DNA of 33,508 nucleotides from Gammaproteobacteria bacterium (GTDB taxonomy: Bacteria > Pseudomonadota > Gammaproteobacteria > DSM-16500). The position numbers and the translations under genes were made by a program. This document shows positions 7,357 through 14,818 of the stretch, piece after piece; the first letter of the stretch is position 1; each line of letters begins with the position of its first letter. Under the pieces are notes generated by a model. That model saw only the letters and a program-made list of their open reading frames with translations. It was not told the origin of the DNA and searched no databases. Location: the NCBI GenBank assembly GCA_013286085.1, contig JABDGK010000022.1:1-33508 (forward strand), given 5' to 3'.

Positions 7357-8486
7357 CAATCCATACCTTCGCGTCTATCCAGTTCTGCTAATACACGATA
7401 GTGACGTTCCGAAATAATACCCGCATCAAATTTTTCTTTCGCATCGGCCACCATAGTGCGGCCTTGTTCGCGCACCATGTTGCGGACGGTGGCGGTGATG
7501 TTTAGCATGTCGGTATCCAGTAATTTATCTCTGACTTTTTCATCAAAAATTAAATATTCACGGAGTGCCACACGCTTGCCATCCACGGTGGGAATGAGGC
7601 GCTGTGATAATACTAAGCGAATCGTTTCAATAATGTCGATGGTGCGGCCTTGACGTTCTTCGCTAGGGAAAGTGGTGACTAGACGACGCATGGTTTCGGC
7701 GACACCGTTACTGTGTAAGGTTGTATACACAGGGTGACCTGTCATAGCCGCTTCCATGACGGCGCCAATCGTTTCTTGATCACGTGCTTCACCCACGAGA
7801 ATCAAACGAGGTTTACGACGTAGTGCATTACGTACACCGGCTGCAAAGCTCGGTAGATGGCGAGGGATTTCGGATTGGCTCACGATGACAGAGGTTTTTT
7901 CAATGCTGTCGTAGACAAATTCAATAGGAGCTTCATACGTTAAAATTTTACGGTTGCTGTTGGGATCTTCTGCGATGTTGCGAATAATAGCAGAGAGTAA
8001 TGTGCTTTTACCTGAACCGGTTGCCCCCGTGACATACACGACACCTTGTTCAGGTGTTAAGGCATCTAAAATAGCTTGTGGAAGATTCATGCTCGCTAAG
8101 GTAGGTGGATCGCTTGGAATGGTACGCGCGGTAATTTGCATACCATCGTGGCCTTCGACTTGGCAGCCGGTGCCATTAATACGAAAACGATAACGATCCG
8201 AACGATTAGGGCGAATTTCATAGTGTGTATCAACGTCTTTGCCCGACATGATTTGTGCGGTACCGTTGGGTCCATACATGGCATTAATAATTTCGCCTAC
8301 TTCTGGATTCGCTAAACGACGGCGCGTGATTTTTTTGAGTTGACCATAAATTTCAGCGAATATGGGTTCATTGGTTTGAAACGTAATATCAGAAGCCCCG
8401 AGTTTGCTGGCATGCATTAAAATGTCATTCATTGAATCGATGGTAAGTCGAATGGGTTCCTGTGGAAATAAAAAATCAGTCGTCAT
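7356..8486 (-). CDS. dotB: DotB, hexameric PilT/VirB11-type ATPase of Dot/Icm
   Basis: A 376-aa secretion ATPase. The N-terminal domain (about residues 1-130) includes ASDITFQTNEPI; the RecA-like domain has the Walker A GATGSGKSTLL (about 154-164), the Asp box with TYEAPIEFVYD, the Walker B region RLILVGEARDQET and the His box GHPVYTTLHSNG. Length and motifs fit DotB (about 377 aa in Legionella). DotB is a cytoplasmic AAA+ hexamer that docks on the DotO ATPase at the inner-membrane complex and powers effector export. It is the last gene of dotD-dotC-dotB; its ATG overlaps the dotC stop by 11 bases, so the two are coupled. It ends convergently towards the RAYT element. Confidence 0.97.
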   Translation of the reverse strand: MTTDFLFPQEPIRLTIDSMNDILMHASKLGASDITFQTNEPIFAEIYGQLKKITRRRLANPEVGEIINAMYGPNGTAQIMSGKDVDTHYEIRPNRSDRYRFRINGTGCQVEGHDGMQITARTIPSDPPTLASMNLPQAILDALTPEQGVVYVTGATGSGKSTLLSAIIRNIAEDPNSNRKILTYEAPIEFVYDSIEKTSVIVSQSEIPRHLPSFAAGVRNALRRKPRLILVGEARDQETIGAVMEAAMTGHPVYTTLHSNGVAETMRRLVTTFPSEERQGRTIDIIETIRLVLSQRLIPTVDGKRVALREYLIFDEKVRDKLLDTDMLNITATVRNMVREQGRTMVADAKEKFDAGIISERHYRVLAELDRREGMD

Positions 8487-9297
8487 GTTTCACCACGATG
8501 GCTTTCCAGCCGTTGCTGTCAGTTTGAAGTTGTGGATGTTCAGAGATACGCAGGACTTGATCATTGACGCGCATATCATCGCCATTGCCCGTGATGCCGA
8601 GTTCGGTTTTTGAAACATAAGGTGCTGTAATCATGTTTTCTTGTAAAAGTTTGCGATACAAAATCATGCCATTATAGTCGCGCTTTAATAGCGCTAAACT
8701 TTGTTGAAAAATGCTATAGGCTTGTTGCGTGCCTTTTTCCCAGCCCACGGTAATGGCATGTTGCCAAATACGTCTTTCGTCGGCATTGGTGGGTAATAAT
8801 ACTTGATGTGGCATTTCAGGTGGTGTGAACGATTGCCATAAATATTCGCGCCAGTTAGGTGGTGTGGTGGCAAAGCGTGCTTGTTTCACAATTTTATAGG
8901 TTTTATCAGCAACACGAATGGTGTCGGGATCTGCTAAATTTAGGTTGTTATCGCCTTGCACCAGTACCGGTGGTAGAACGCCATGACTCAGCATCATGCC
9001 GTTAAAGTTGAATAAGGCTTCTAAGTGTCTTTTGTCTTTTGTCAGGTTGTCATCGATTTCTTTCGCAGCGGCGGCAAGTCCAGCTTGCGCACCCATGCTC
9101 ATGCCAGTGTCTTCTAATGATTTAAAACGAATTTGACTGCTATCCATGCCGGTTTCACCATTGCGTGGCGCTTCGGCTTCCAGGTTTTTTAATTGATTGA
9201 TATCATTCATATCAATGGATTTTGGCGACGTGGTGGTAGAGCAAGCGACTAGTAAGCTTGTGATTGTGATGATAGCAAGGTTGCGCATATCTCTCAT
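8476..9297 (-). CDS. dotC: DotC, outer-membrane lipoprotein of Dot/Icm
   Basis: A 273-aa lipoprotein precursor with a lipobox LLVACS near residue 19. Conserved DotC blocks are FNFNGMMLSHGVLPPVL, the tract around DKTYKIVKQARFATTPPNWREYLW, and GWEKGTQQAYSIFQQSLALL further on. With DotD and DotH it forms the outer-membrane core complex; DotC and DotD lipoproteins recruit DotH to the outer membrane. It starts 26 bases after dotD and overlaps dotB by 11 bases. The start may be the first ATG (9297) or the in-frame ATG at 9288 (MRNLAIIT), which leaves a more standard signal peptide. It is somewhat shorter than L. pneumophila DotC (about 303 aa). Confidence 0.96.
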   Translation of the reverse strand: MRDMRNLAIITITSLLVACSTTTSPKSIDMNDINQLKNLEAEAPRNGETGMDSSQIRFKSLEDTGMSMGAQAGLAAAAKEIDDNLTKDKRHLEALFNFNGMMLSHGVLPPVLVQGDNNLNLADPDTIRVADKTYKIVKQARFATTPPNWREYLWQSFTPPEMPHQVLLPTNADERRIWQHAITVGWEKGTQQAYSIFQQSLALLKRDYNGMILYRKLLQENMITAPYVSKTELGITGNGDDMRVNDQVLRISEHPQLQTDSNGWKAIVVKHDD

Positions 9298-9323
9298 GTT
9301 TCTATTTCCAAGCCTCTACAACA

Positions 9324-9791
9324 TTAGTTTTTCGCATAACGTAGTTCAACAACGCGACTATCTGGGAAGATGACAATGTTTGCGCGTCTTCCACATTGGT
9401 AACCAACGTCTCTGAGTGCATCTGCAACGACGATATTTTTAGCGTAAACAGTTACGAGCACAGGGATGGCTGGTTTGGCGCCCAGAATACGTAATCGATA
9501 ATTAGATGCATCAGTCAGCTGTTTTACTAATTGCTCAACAGGCCCTGACCAATCAATGGATGTTATTCCTCCCATGCCATAACTGGCTGGGTTGGGTGGT
9601 GGATCAATAGCGGGTAATGGCCGTGCAGATTGCGCAATCTCAGATAAATTCACAATCGAACGGCTCACAGAATAAGATGCTTCTGCTAAGGCAACATCCG
9701 CGCTGGTTTGGGGATTGGTTGGCGCTGGCGATGATGCGCACGCACTGAGAGCGAGAGCTGATAACAATAGGATGACTAACTTGATATTCAT
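9324..9791 (-). CDS. dotD: DotD, outer-membrane lipoprotein of Dot/Icm
   Basis: The frame is open from 9899, but the ATG at 9791 is preferred because it gives a clean lipoprotein signal (MNIKLVILLLSALALSACAS, lipobox LSAC at about residues 15-18) and a 155-aa protein close to the family size (about 163 aa). The C-terminal domain, around SIDWSGPVEQLVKQLTDAS and VADALRDVGYQCGRRANIVI, has the secretin N-domain-like pattern known for DotD. It works with DotC and DotH in the outer-membrane ring. First gene of the dotDCB operon, divergent from icmT. An AGGGA lies about 13 bases before the chosen ATG, farther than usual, so the start carries some doubt. Confidence 0.92.
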   Translation of the reverse strand: MNIKLVILLLSALALSACASSPAPTNPQTSADVALAEASYSVSRSIVNLSEIAQSARPLPAIDPPPNPASYGMGGITSIDWSGPVEQLVKQLTDASNYRLRILGAKPAIPVLVTVYAKNIVVADALRDVGYQCGRRANIVIFPDSRVVELRYAKN

Positions 9792-9940
9792 GACTGTTTT
9801 ATTTTCCCTAATATTTACAAGCTTTGTATGGCTACTATACAGTTTAGCGAGTAGCATTTTACTTGTGGAAACAGTACGTTTAATCAGGCATTGAATCAAG
9901 TCAGCTAGGCAAAGTCAAGCCAAACTTTATACGTAAAAAC

Positions 9941-9970
9941 TAGACCTTTTTTAGTAATTAGCGCTAGAAT
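9941..9970 (+). promoter_or_regulatory. Candidate sigma-70 promoter of icmT-icmS
   Basis: TAGACC (9941-9946) and TAGAAT (9965-9970) are separated by 18 bases and match the -35 and -10 consensus at 4/6 and 5/6. Transcription would start near 9977, which argues against translation from the ATG at 9977 and for the ATG at 10001. Prediction from sequence only. Confidence 0.4.
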
Positions 9971-10000
9971 CAGAATATGGGTGACTTGAGGGAAATTCGC

Positions 10001-10240
10001 ATGGCGCATTGGCGAGATTCAGCACGGAATGTTCGTTTTTGGATTGTTGATTACCGCGCGTGTTTTCCATTATTGATTTTTGTGTTTCATATTAGCTGGA
10101 TGACCTTCTTTGGTGTTCTTATTACGATTTGTTTTTTTGCTGCATTAGAGCATTTCGGATTTACAGTGTCGGTGTTTGGACGTTGGTTGCGCTCCTTTAT
10201 TGCTGGACCGCGTAAAGTCGCTCAACCGTGGTGGAAATAG
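10001..10240 (+). CDS. icmT: IcmT, small inner-membrane Dot/Icm protein
   Basis: A 79-aa protein starting MAHWRDSARNVRFWIVDYRA. It has central hydrophobic segments (about residues 22-55) and ends IAGPRKVAQPWWK, the known IcmT layout (about 86 aa in Legionella). IcmT is an inner-membrane protein essential for intracellular growth in Legionella, with a role linked to pore formation and host egress. The ATG at 10001 is preferred over one 24 bases upstream because GAGGGA lies 7 bases before it and similarity begins at HWRDS. It precedes icmS by 13 bases in the conserved icmT-icmS order. Confidence 0.93.
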   Translation: MAHWRDSARNVRFWIVDYRACFPLLIFVFHISWMTFFGVLITICFFAALEHFGFTVSVFGRWLRSFIAGPRKVAQPWWK

Positions 10241-10253
10241 TGAGGTTTATCGC

Positions 10254-10592
10254 ATGGATATGTCAGCACAACTCGGTAAGATCGCGCGTGCAATGGAAGG
10301 GCGTTTTAGCTTAAATGGGCGTCCGATGACTATTGAGGAAGTGTTCTCTCCGACTGGTTTATTACCTGCTATTGCGCGACGCGCTGATCAATTGTCTTCT
10401 TTATGCTTGGGTTATGGCATCGGTCTTACTTTTGAAGAGGCAGAAGGTTCTATCCTGGGTGTTAGAGTCAATTTTGATGATGTGACTCCCAATGTTTTAC
10501 GTATGATGTGTGTCACGGATGTTTTGAATGAGTTGATGCAAGCTACGCCTCGTGGGGATATGACGGCGTTGGATCAGTTGATGTATGACTAG
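10254..10592 (+). CDS. icmS: IcmS, Dot/Icm effector chaperone subunit
   Basis: A 112-aa acidic cytoplasmic protein (family about 114 aa). Conserved blocks: GRFSLNGRPMTIEEVFSPTG, LLPAIARRADQLSSLCLGYG, LGVRVNFDDVTPNVLRMMC, and the ending TALDQLMYD. IcmS dimerises with IcmW (and with LvgA in Legionella) and delivers non-canonical effectors to the DotL coupling complex; its partner icmW is 7.5 kb away in this window. The frame is open from 10176 inside icmT, but the ATG at 10254 is preferred: TGAGG lies 8 bases before it and similarity begins there. The expected downstream icm genes (icmR/Q/P/O and others) do not follow; the 239-bp inverted-repeat element starts 21 bases after the stop. Confidence 0.95.
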   Translation: MDMSAQLGKIARAMEGRFSLNGRPMTIEEVFSPTGLLPAIARRADQLSSLCLGYGIGLTFEEAEGSILGVRVNFDDVTPNVLRMMCVTDVLNELMQATPRGDMTALDQLMYD

Positions 10593-10613
10593 ATAAGCAA
10601 TCGATGATCCCCT

Positions 10614-10852
10614 CGTGAACGTGCCCGCGCGCGTGTCCGTGCCCGTTTTTTCAAATTTAATTTGATATTCTAGCCATTTTAGTGAGCATTGAGACTATTC
10701 GTATCAATAGTTCACGCCCTTTAGTGTAAGGCTGCTCTTCAATAATCCGAAGCGGATATAGGGGCATTTACGAGAGGGGGTGTTGCAATTTTCTGATTAT
10801 TATAAAGTTACAGAAAAAAACGGGCACGGGCACGCACGCGGGCACGTTCACG
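10614..10852. repeat. 239-bp element with 38-bp hexamer-phased inverted termini
   Basis: Arms 10614-10651 and 10815-10852 are inverted repeats of 38 bases with two mismatches. Each arm reads as six hexamers on the theme CGTGCC (cgtgaa, cgtgcc and so on) and ends in a T-run pointing inwards. The 163-base interior has no ORF of note; it holds a tcaaatt-t-aatttga palindrome (10651-10665) and a gtga..attga / tcaat..tcac hairpin (about 10682-10715). No target-site duplication was seen. It fills most of the 292-base gap between icmS and the gpsA end and resembles a MITE. Whether it is transcribed is unknown. Confidence 0.75.
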
Positions 10853-10884
10853 ACGTTTTCATTGGTTGTTGCTGTATCGAAGTG

Positions 10885-11886
10885 TTATTCAGTGCGTGGC
10901 GTGCGTGATAAAAGCTGCTGTATCGCTTGTTTTATCGTGATATTTTCCTGCAATACTTCCCAAACAGTTTCAGAAATTGGCATATCAACGGCATACTTTT
11001 TTGCTAAACCAACAATAAGTTCAGCATTACGTTTGCCTTCGATGACTTGGCCAATCTCTCGTTCTGCTTCCGTGATGGTTTTACCTTTGCCTAATGCAAG
11101 ACCAAAACGTCGATTGCGTGATTGGTTGTCAGTACAAGTGAGGATTAAATCACCCAACCCGGTGAGTCCCGTAAAGGTTTCTGCGTGTCCGCCTGCCGCA
11201 ACGCCGATGCGTGTCATTTCGGCTAAGCCACGTGTAATCAGTGCACTGCGTGCATTGGCACCTAATTCCATCCCATCAGCAATGCCGGCGGCAATGGCTA
11301 AGACATTTTTGACGACACCGCCTACTTCTACGCCGATAATATCTTGACTGAGATAAACACGAAACAGGGGGCTGCTAAAACGTTGCGATAAACTAGTAGC
11401 AAACTGCAAATCCTCACTCGCCATGACAACGGCAGTCGGTAGGCTGGCCGCGACTTCGCGAGCAAATGAAGGTCCCGAGAGAGCAGCATATTGGCATTGG
11501 TTACCGAGCACGCGGCGTCCTACTTCGTGAAGTAGTTCACCCGTTTGTAAATCCAGACCTTTTGTGGCTGAGATAATGCCTATGGGTTTGTCGATGAGTG
11601 GTTGCAATGCCAAAAGAATATTGCGAAAACCTGCAGAGGGTACGGCGATGAGAATATCGTGATTATTATTTACCGCTTCGGTGAGGTGACTGGTAACGTG
11701 TAAGTTGTCAGGAAAGACATGGCCAGGCAAATAACGGTTATTTGCCCGATCAGTTTGTAGTGTTATGACGCGAGAGGGTTCATGTGTCCATAGCCATACG
11801 GTTTGTCCTAGTTTAGCTAGGTGAAGAGCAAGGGCCGTTCCCCACGAGCCTGCTCCTAAAACCGCGATGGGCTTTTGACGTTCCAT
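10885..11886 (-). CDS. gpsA: NAD(P)+-dependent glycerol-3-phosphate dehydrogenase
   Basis: A 333-aa cytoplasmic enzyme reducing dihydroxyacetone phosphate to sn-glycerol-3-phosphate for phospholipid synthesis. The N-terminal Rossmann motif is IAVLGAGSWGTALALHLA. The conserved GPSFAREVA, the catalytic-lysine region GGVVKNVLAIAAGIADG, and ALITRGLAEMTRIG / TGLGDLILTCTDNQSRNRRFG complete the family pattern. The usual length is about 330-340 aa. It ends the yibN-grxC-secB-gpsA run, the same order as in E. coli. A GTG at 11898 could add four residues; neither start has a strong Shine-Dalgarno, and the ATG at 11886 gives the usual distance to the Gly-rich loop. Confidence 0.97.
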   Translation of the reverse strand: MERQKPIAVLGAGSWGTALALHLAKLGQTVWLWTHEPSRVITLQTDRANNRYLPGHVFPDNLHVTSHLTEAVNNNHDILIAVPSAGFRNILLALQPLIDKPIGIISATKGLDLQTGELLHEVGRRVLGNQCQYAALSGPSFAREVAASLPTAVVMASEDLQFATSLSQRFSSPLFRVYLSQDIIGVEVGGVVKNVLAIAAGIADGMELGANARSALITRGLAEMTRIGVAAGGHAETFTGLTGLGDLILTCTDNQSRNRRFGLALGKGKTITEAEREIGQVIEGKRNAELIVGLAKKYAVDMPISETVWEVLQENITIKQAIQQLLSRTPRTE

Positions 11887-11904
11887 GTGCACACTCACGA
11901 TTGA

Positions 11905-12387
11905 TTAATGAATCTTAGTGTCGCCACTTTCTTCTGTTTTAGCAGGGGACTTTTTTTGTTCTTCCAAATGTTGGGCATATAAAGCGTCAAAATTGACAGG
12001 TGCCAAAATCAATTGCGGGAAGCCGCCACGCACAACCAAGTCAGAGATAGCTTCACGCGCATACGGGAATAAAATATTCGGGCAGAAGCTACCAAGCATT
12101 TGTTGTAATTGATCACCAGGAAAGCCAGTAATTAAGAAAATACCCGCTTGATGTACTTCTACTAAGAATGCGGATTTTTTGCTGCTGGTCACGGTTGCTG
12201 TCACGGATAAAACAACTTCATGTACGTTATCTTGAATGCGCGTGCTTTTGGTTTCTAGGTTAAGTTGAACTTCTGGTTTCCAGTCATCTGAGAATGTGTG
12301 TGGTGTGTTGGGCGCTTCGTATGAAAGATCTTTTACATAGATGCGTTGGATTTCAAATGCAGGAGCAGCAGTATTTTTGTCAGTCAT
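11905..12387 (-). CDS. secB: SecB, protein-export chaperone
   Basis: A 160-aa chaperone that keeps precursors unfolded and hands them to SecA. Characteristic stretches are FEIQRIYVKDLSYEAPNTP near the N-terminus, FLVEVHQAGIFLITGFPGDQL, GSFCPNILFPYAREAISDLV and GGFPQLILAPVNFDALYAQ. The frame opens at 12429, but the ATG at 12387 is preferred: AAGGAA lies about 8 bases upstream and the protein then begins MTDKNTAAPAFEIQ as in the family. It lies between grxC and gpsA in a conserved gammaproteobacterial cluster, with only 18 bases to the chosen gpsA start. The C-terminal tail is Lys/Glu-rich and variable, as usual. Confidence 0.97.
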   Translation of the reverse strand: MTDKNTAAPAFEIQRIYVKDLSYEAPNTPHTFSDDWKPEVQLNLETKSTRIQDNVHEVVLSVTATVTSSKKSAFLVEVHQAGIFLITGFPGDQLQQMLGSFCPNILFPYAREAISDLVVRGGFPQLILAPVNFDALYAQHLEEQKKSPAKTEESGDTKIH

Positions 12388-12421
12388 GTTCGAAGGTTCC
12401 TTAATTAATAAATGAGAGAAG

Positions 12422-12673
12422 CTAGGCAAGTAGTTTATCTAGCTCGCCTGATTTGGCTAGTGCAGAAAGATCGTCAAATCCGCCGATAGCTTGGTTGTTG
12501 ATAAAAATCTGTGGTACGGTGCGACGGCCGCTGAGTTGTATCATTTCATCGCGTTTTGTGTCATCAAGGTCAATGCGTATTTCTGTGTAAGTGACATGCT
12601 TACTATCCAGCAATTGTTTGGCATAGACGCAGTACGGGCAATTTTCTTTTGAGTAAATAATAATAGTAGCCAT
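12422..12673 (-). CDS. grxC: Glutaredoxin 3
   Basis: An 83-aa dithiol glutaredoxin with the active site CPYC (residues 12-15), the TVPQIF cis-proline loop (about 52-57) and the GG-FDD glutathione-binding turn (about 64-68). It reduces disulfides and glutathione mixed disulfides in the cytoplasm. The length matches E. coli Grx3 (83 aa). It starts 2 bases after the yibN stop and is followed by secB, so it lies within an operon. Confidence 0.97.
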   Translation of the reverse strand: MATIIIYSKENCPYCVYAKQLLDSKHVTYTEIRIDLDDTKRDEMIQLSGRRTVPQIFINNQAIGGFDDLSALAKSGELDKLLA

Positions 12674-12675
12674 CG

Positions 12676-13098
12676 TTATTCCTTGGTTAGTGGCATGTCA
12701 GCATTAGACCAGGCTTGGATGCCGCCAGCAAGAATTTGGGCGTCGATGCCTTGTTTCAATAATAAACTTGCAATACGCGTCGATTCCATGCCAGTTGCAC
12801 AGACTAATACAATGGGGCCGGATTTCAGTTTTTCAAGGCGCTTTGGTGTTTCAGTCAGCTCGGCTGCAGGAATGGAACGTGAATTAATAATGTGGCCCTG
12901 ATTAAATAGAGCGTTGCCGCGTAAGTCGATGACGGTTGCGCGACCATCATTAATTAAGCGCGTGACTTGTGCGGGGCTGATTTTGATTGCATTGCGCTTT
13001 TGATTAATAAACTCAAGTGAAATAAGCACAAATAAAATGGTAAGAAATGCTATATTCAGCAGCAAATGGTGTTGTATAAATAACATGATATCTTGCAT
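12676..13098 (-). CDS. yibN: Membrane-anchored rhodanese-domain protein (YibN type)
   Basis: A 140-aa protein with an N-terminal membrane anchor (about residues 5-28) and a single rhodanese domain (about 40-138). The active-site loop carries cysteine in CATGMES, preceded by PIVLV and followed by the ILAGGIQAWSNADMP ending typical of rhodaneses; the VIDLRGNALFNQGHI segment is the substrate-side CDC25-like block. Rhodaneses transfer sulfane sulfur; the physiological partner of YibN is not settled. First gene of yibN-grxC-secB-gpsA, 2 bases from grxC, matching the E. coli order. Confidence 0.92.
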   Translation of the reverse strand: MQDIMLFIQHHLLLNIAFLTILFVLISLEFINQKRNAIKISPAQVTRLINDGRATVIDLRGNALFNQGHIINSRSIPAAELTETPKRLEKLKSGPIVLVCATGMESTRIASLLLKQGIDAQILAGGIQAWSNADMPLTKE

Positions 13099-13167
13099 GA
13101 GTCACCTGTGTAAAAGCGGATGCAAAGTGTACCAGATTAGGGAGCTGAAGGAATAGAAAAATCTCAT

Positions 13168-13902
13168 TCACTGCTGGTCAATTATCGCTCTTGCACAAGA
13201 CCAAATATCAATGCGAGCAGCGCCAGCTATTTTGAGTGTTTTACTGATTTCTTCTATGGTGCCACCCGTCGTAATAACATCATCGAGAACGGCAATATGC
13301 CTGCCCGTTAAGTCTGTCATGATTTTAAAAGAGTTTTTGATATTTGCATGGCGCTTCTCACTCTGTAAACGTGCTTGTGGTTCAGTATATTTGATGCGCT
13401 GGCAGGTGGTTGTATCAATGGGTATATCGAGAAGACGACGAATAGGGCGAGCCATTTCGACTGCTTGGTTAAACCCCCGTTCTCGTAATCGTTTGTTATG
13501 AAGTGGCACGGGGATAATCATCTCGGGTAGCGGTTTATTGTGATACCAATGGTGTTGAATGGCATCGGCTAGGAGTTCACCTAACAAGCGGCTGTTGACG
13601 AGGGCCTGATGAAATTTCAACTCCATAATGAGCTTGGTAATCGGTGGTTGGTAAGTAAATAGCGCATAGGTTGCATCAAAAGCCGGTGGGTGTTGCAAGC
13701 ATGCCCCGCAAAGTAGATGGCTTTCTAGGGGTGTTGTGAAAATTTTTGCACATCGCGAGCAGCTCTGCGGTAGAATAGGCAGCTCTATGCGACAGGCATG
13801 GCAGAGATCTTGTTGCGAGTGCGCAGGCGCATGACAGAGAATACAGGTGTAGGGTAAAAGACAGTGAAGAAATGTTTTTAAATAGTGAAAAATAGTTTGC
13901 AT
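13168..13902 (-). CDS. comF: ComF family phosphoribosyltransferase-like protein
   Basis: A 244-aa protein. An N-terminal double zinc-ribbon-like region has the Cys pairs CILC (20-23), CHAC (34-37), CSRC and CGAC. A type I phosphoribosyltransferase fold follows, with RGFNQAVEMARPI and the PRPP loop VLDDVITTGGT (about 205-215). ComF proteins are needed for DNA uptake in naturally transformable bacteria; the E. coli relative GntX has a disputed role. The exact reaction is unknown. It is divergent from bioC, with only three bases between the two start codons, so promoter elements must lie in the neighbouring coding sequence. Confidence 0.92.
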   Translation of the reverse strand: MQTIFHYLKTFLHCLLPYTCILCHAPAHSQQDLCHACRIELPILPQSCSRCAKIFTTPLESHLLCGACLQHPPAFDATYALFTYQPPITKLIMELKFHQALVNSRLLGELLADAIQHHWYHNKPLPEMIIPVPLHNKRLRERGFNQAVEMARPIRRLLDIPIDTTTCQRIKYTEPQARLQSEKRHANIKNSFKIMTDLTGRHIAVLDDVITTGGTIEEISKTLKIAGAARIDIWSCARAIIDQQ

Positions 13903-13905
13903 ACA

Positions 13906-14718
13906 ATGTCCATAATAAATGAAAACAATAATCAGTTAGTTGCGCCGGCAGCGTATGCTGAAGCTGCGGTATTAGCCAATACCATTGGCGAGGAAATGCT
14001 GACACGCTTGGAGTGGATGGCATTACAACCGTCGGTTATTGTGGATGTGGGGTGTGGGGTGGGGTATTGCGCATCGCTATTACAAGCACGTTATCCTACA
14101 GCAACGGTGATTGCGTTGGATGTGGCTTATCCTATGCTGGCGCATGCTAAACAGCAAGAAAAAACTGACAAGCTAGCTTTTGTTTGTGCTGATGCACTGC
14201 GATTACCTTTGCCTGATCATTCGGCTGATATTGTTTTTGCAAATTTAGTATTACCTTGGTTGGCGAATGCAGAAGAAGTTGTGCGTGAATGGCGCCGGGT
14301 ATTGCGTCCAGGTGGGTTGTTAATGTTTACGAGTTTAGGTCCGGATACATTGCAAGCTTGGCGTGATAAATTAGGTGATTTTACACTGCCGCATTTTATC
14401 GATATGCATGAGATTGGGGATGCATTGACGCGAGTGAGATTTTCAGATCCGGTGATGGATGTCGATTATTTCACGTTGACCTATCGCGAACGTCACGCTT
14501 TTTTTACAGAATTACAAGCAAGCGGTATGATTATTCCGGCATGTTATGAAAATCTTATTCCTGATGATGTCTTATTGCGGAATGCAGAGCATAAGTTAGA
14601 AATAACCTATGAAGTTGTTTATGGTCATGCCTGGGGTCCAGAATGTGATGCGGATCATGTGGCTGATGAGTTTGGTACAGTAAAAATTCCGTTGGCGCAT
14701 TTGCGTCGGCGATGGTAG
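13906..14718 (+). CDS. bioC: Malonyl-[acyl-carrier protein] O-methyltransferase BioC
   Basis: A 270-aa SAM-dependent methyltransferase. Motif I is VDVGCGVGYCASLL (about residues 44-57), followed by a VIALDVAYPMLAHA acidic loop and DALRLPLPDHSADIVFANLVLPWL. The stretch LMFTSLGPDTLQAWRDKL is a BioC hallmark. BioC methylates malonyl-ACP to start pimelate synthesis for biotin on the fatty acid pathway. No other bio gene is in the window. An in-frame GTG at 13885 would overlap comF; the ATG at 13906 is preferred, though no good Shine-Dalgarno precedes either. The TAG stop lies inside the 78-bp hairpin element. Confidence 0.9.
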   Translation: MSIINENNNQLVAPAAYAEAAVLANTIGEEMLTRLEWMALQPSVIVDVGCGVGYCASLLQARYPTATVIALDVAYPMLAHAKQQEKTDKLAFVCADALRLPLPDHSADIVFANLVLPWLANAEEVVREWRRVLRPGGLLMFTSLGPDTLQAWRDKLGDFTLPHFIDMHEIGDALTRVRFSDPVMDVDYFTLTYRERHAFFTELQASGMIIPACYENLIPDDVLLRNAEHKLEITYEVVYGHAWGPECDADHVADEFGTVKIPLAHLRRRW

Positions 14719-14793
14719 CCCGTATAGAGCGCAGCGTAATACGGGATGGTGTGCACAAAAAATCCCGTATTACGCTGCGCTCCATACGGGCTA
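14716..14793. repeat. 78-bp hairpin element at the bioC stop
   Basis: Arms 14716-14747 and 14762-14793 are 32 bases long and complementary with one mismatch around a 14-base loop. The sequence (tagcccgtat.gagcgcagcgtaatacggg) resembles a REP/MITE type common in gammaproteobacteria. The first three bases are the bioC stop codon. It has no T-run, so it is a repeat rather than a classical terminator, but the stem could stop or stabilise the transcript. Confidence 0.85.
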
Positions 14794-14818
14794 CGATTCT
14801 TTGATCGGGAACTGTCTG

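Noticed and set aside
9792-9899. N-terminal extension of DotD
   Set aside because: It would bury the lipoprotein signal peptide 36 residues inside the protein and lies in the divergent promoter region.
9977-10000. Upstream ATG for IcmT
   Set aside because: The candidate transcription start coincides with it, and GAGGGA and family similarity support the ATG at 10001.
10666-10810. Possible structured RNA (6S-like or tRNA-like) inside the 239-bp element
   Set aside because: No tRNA cloverleaf or known ncRNA signature could be formed by eye; only short local hairpins. Kept only as part of the repeat element.
10815-10852. Intrinsic terminator for gpsA
   Set aside because: The arm ends in T residues on the minus strand but does not fold on itself; it pairs only with the distant left arm.
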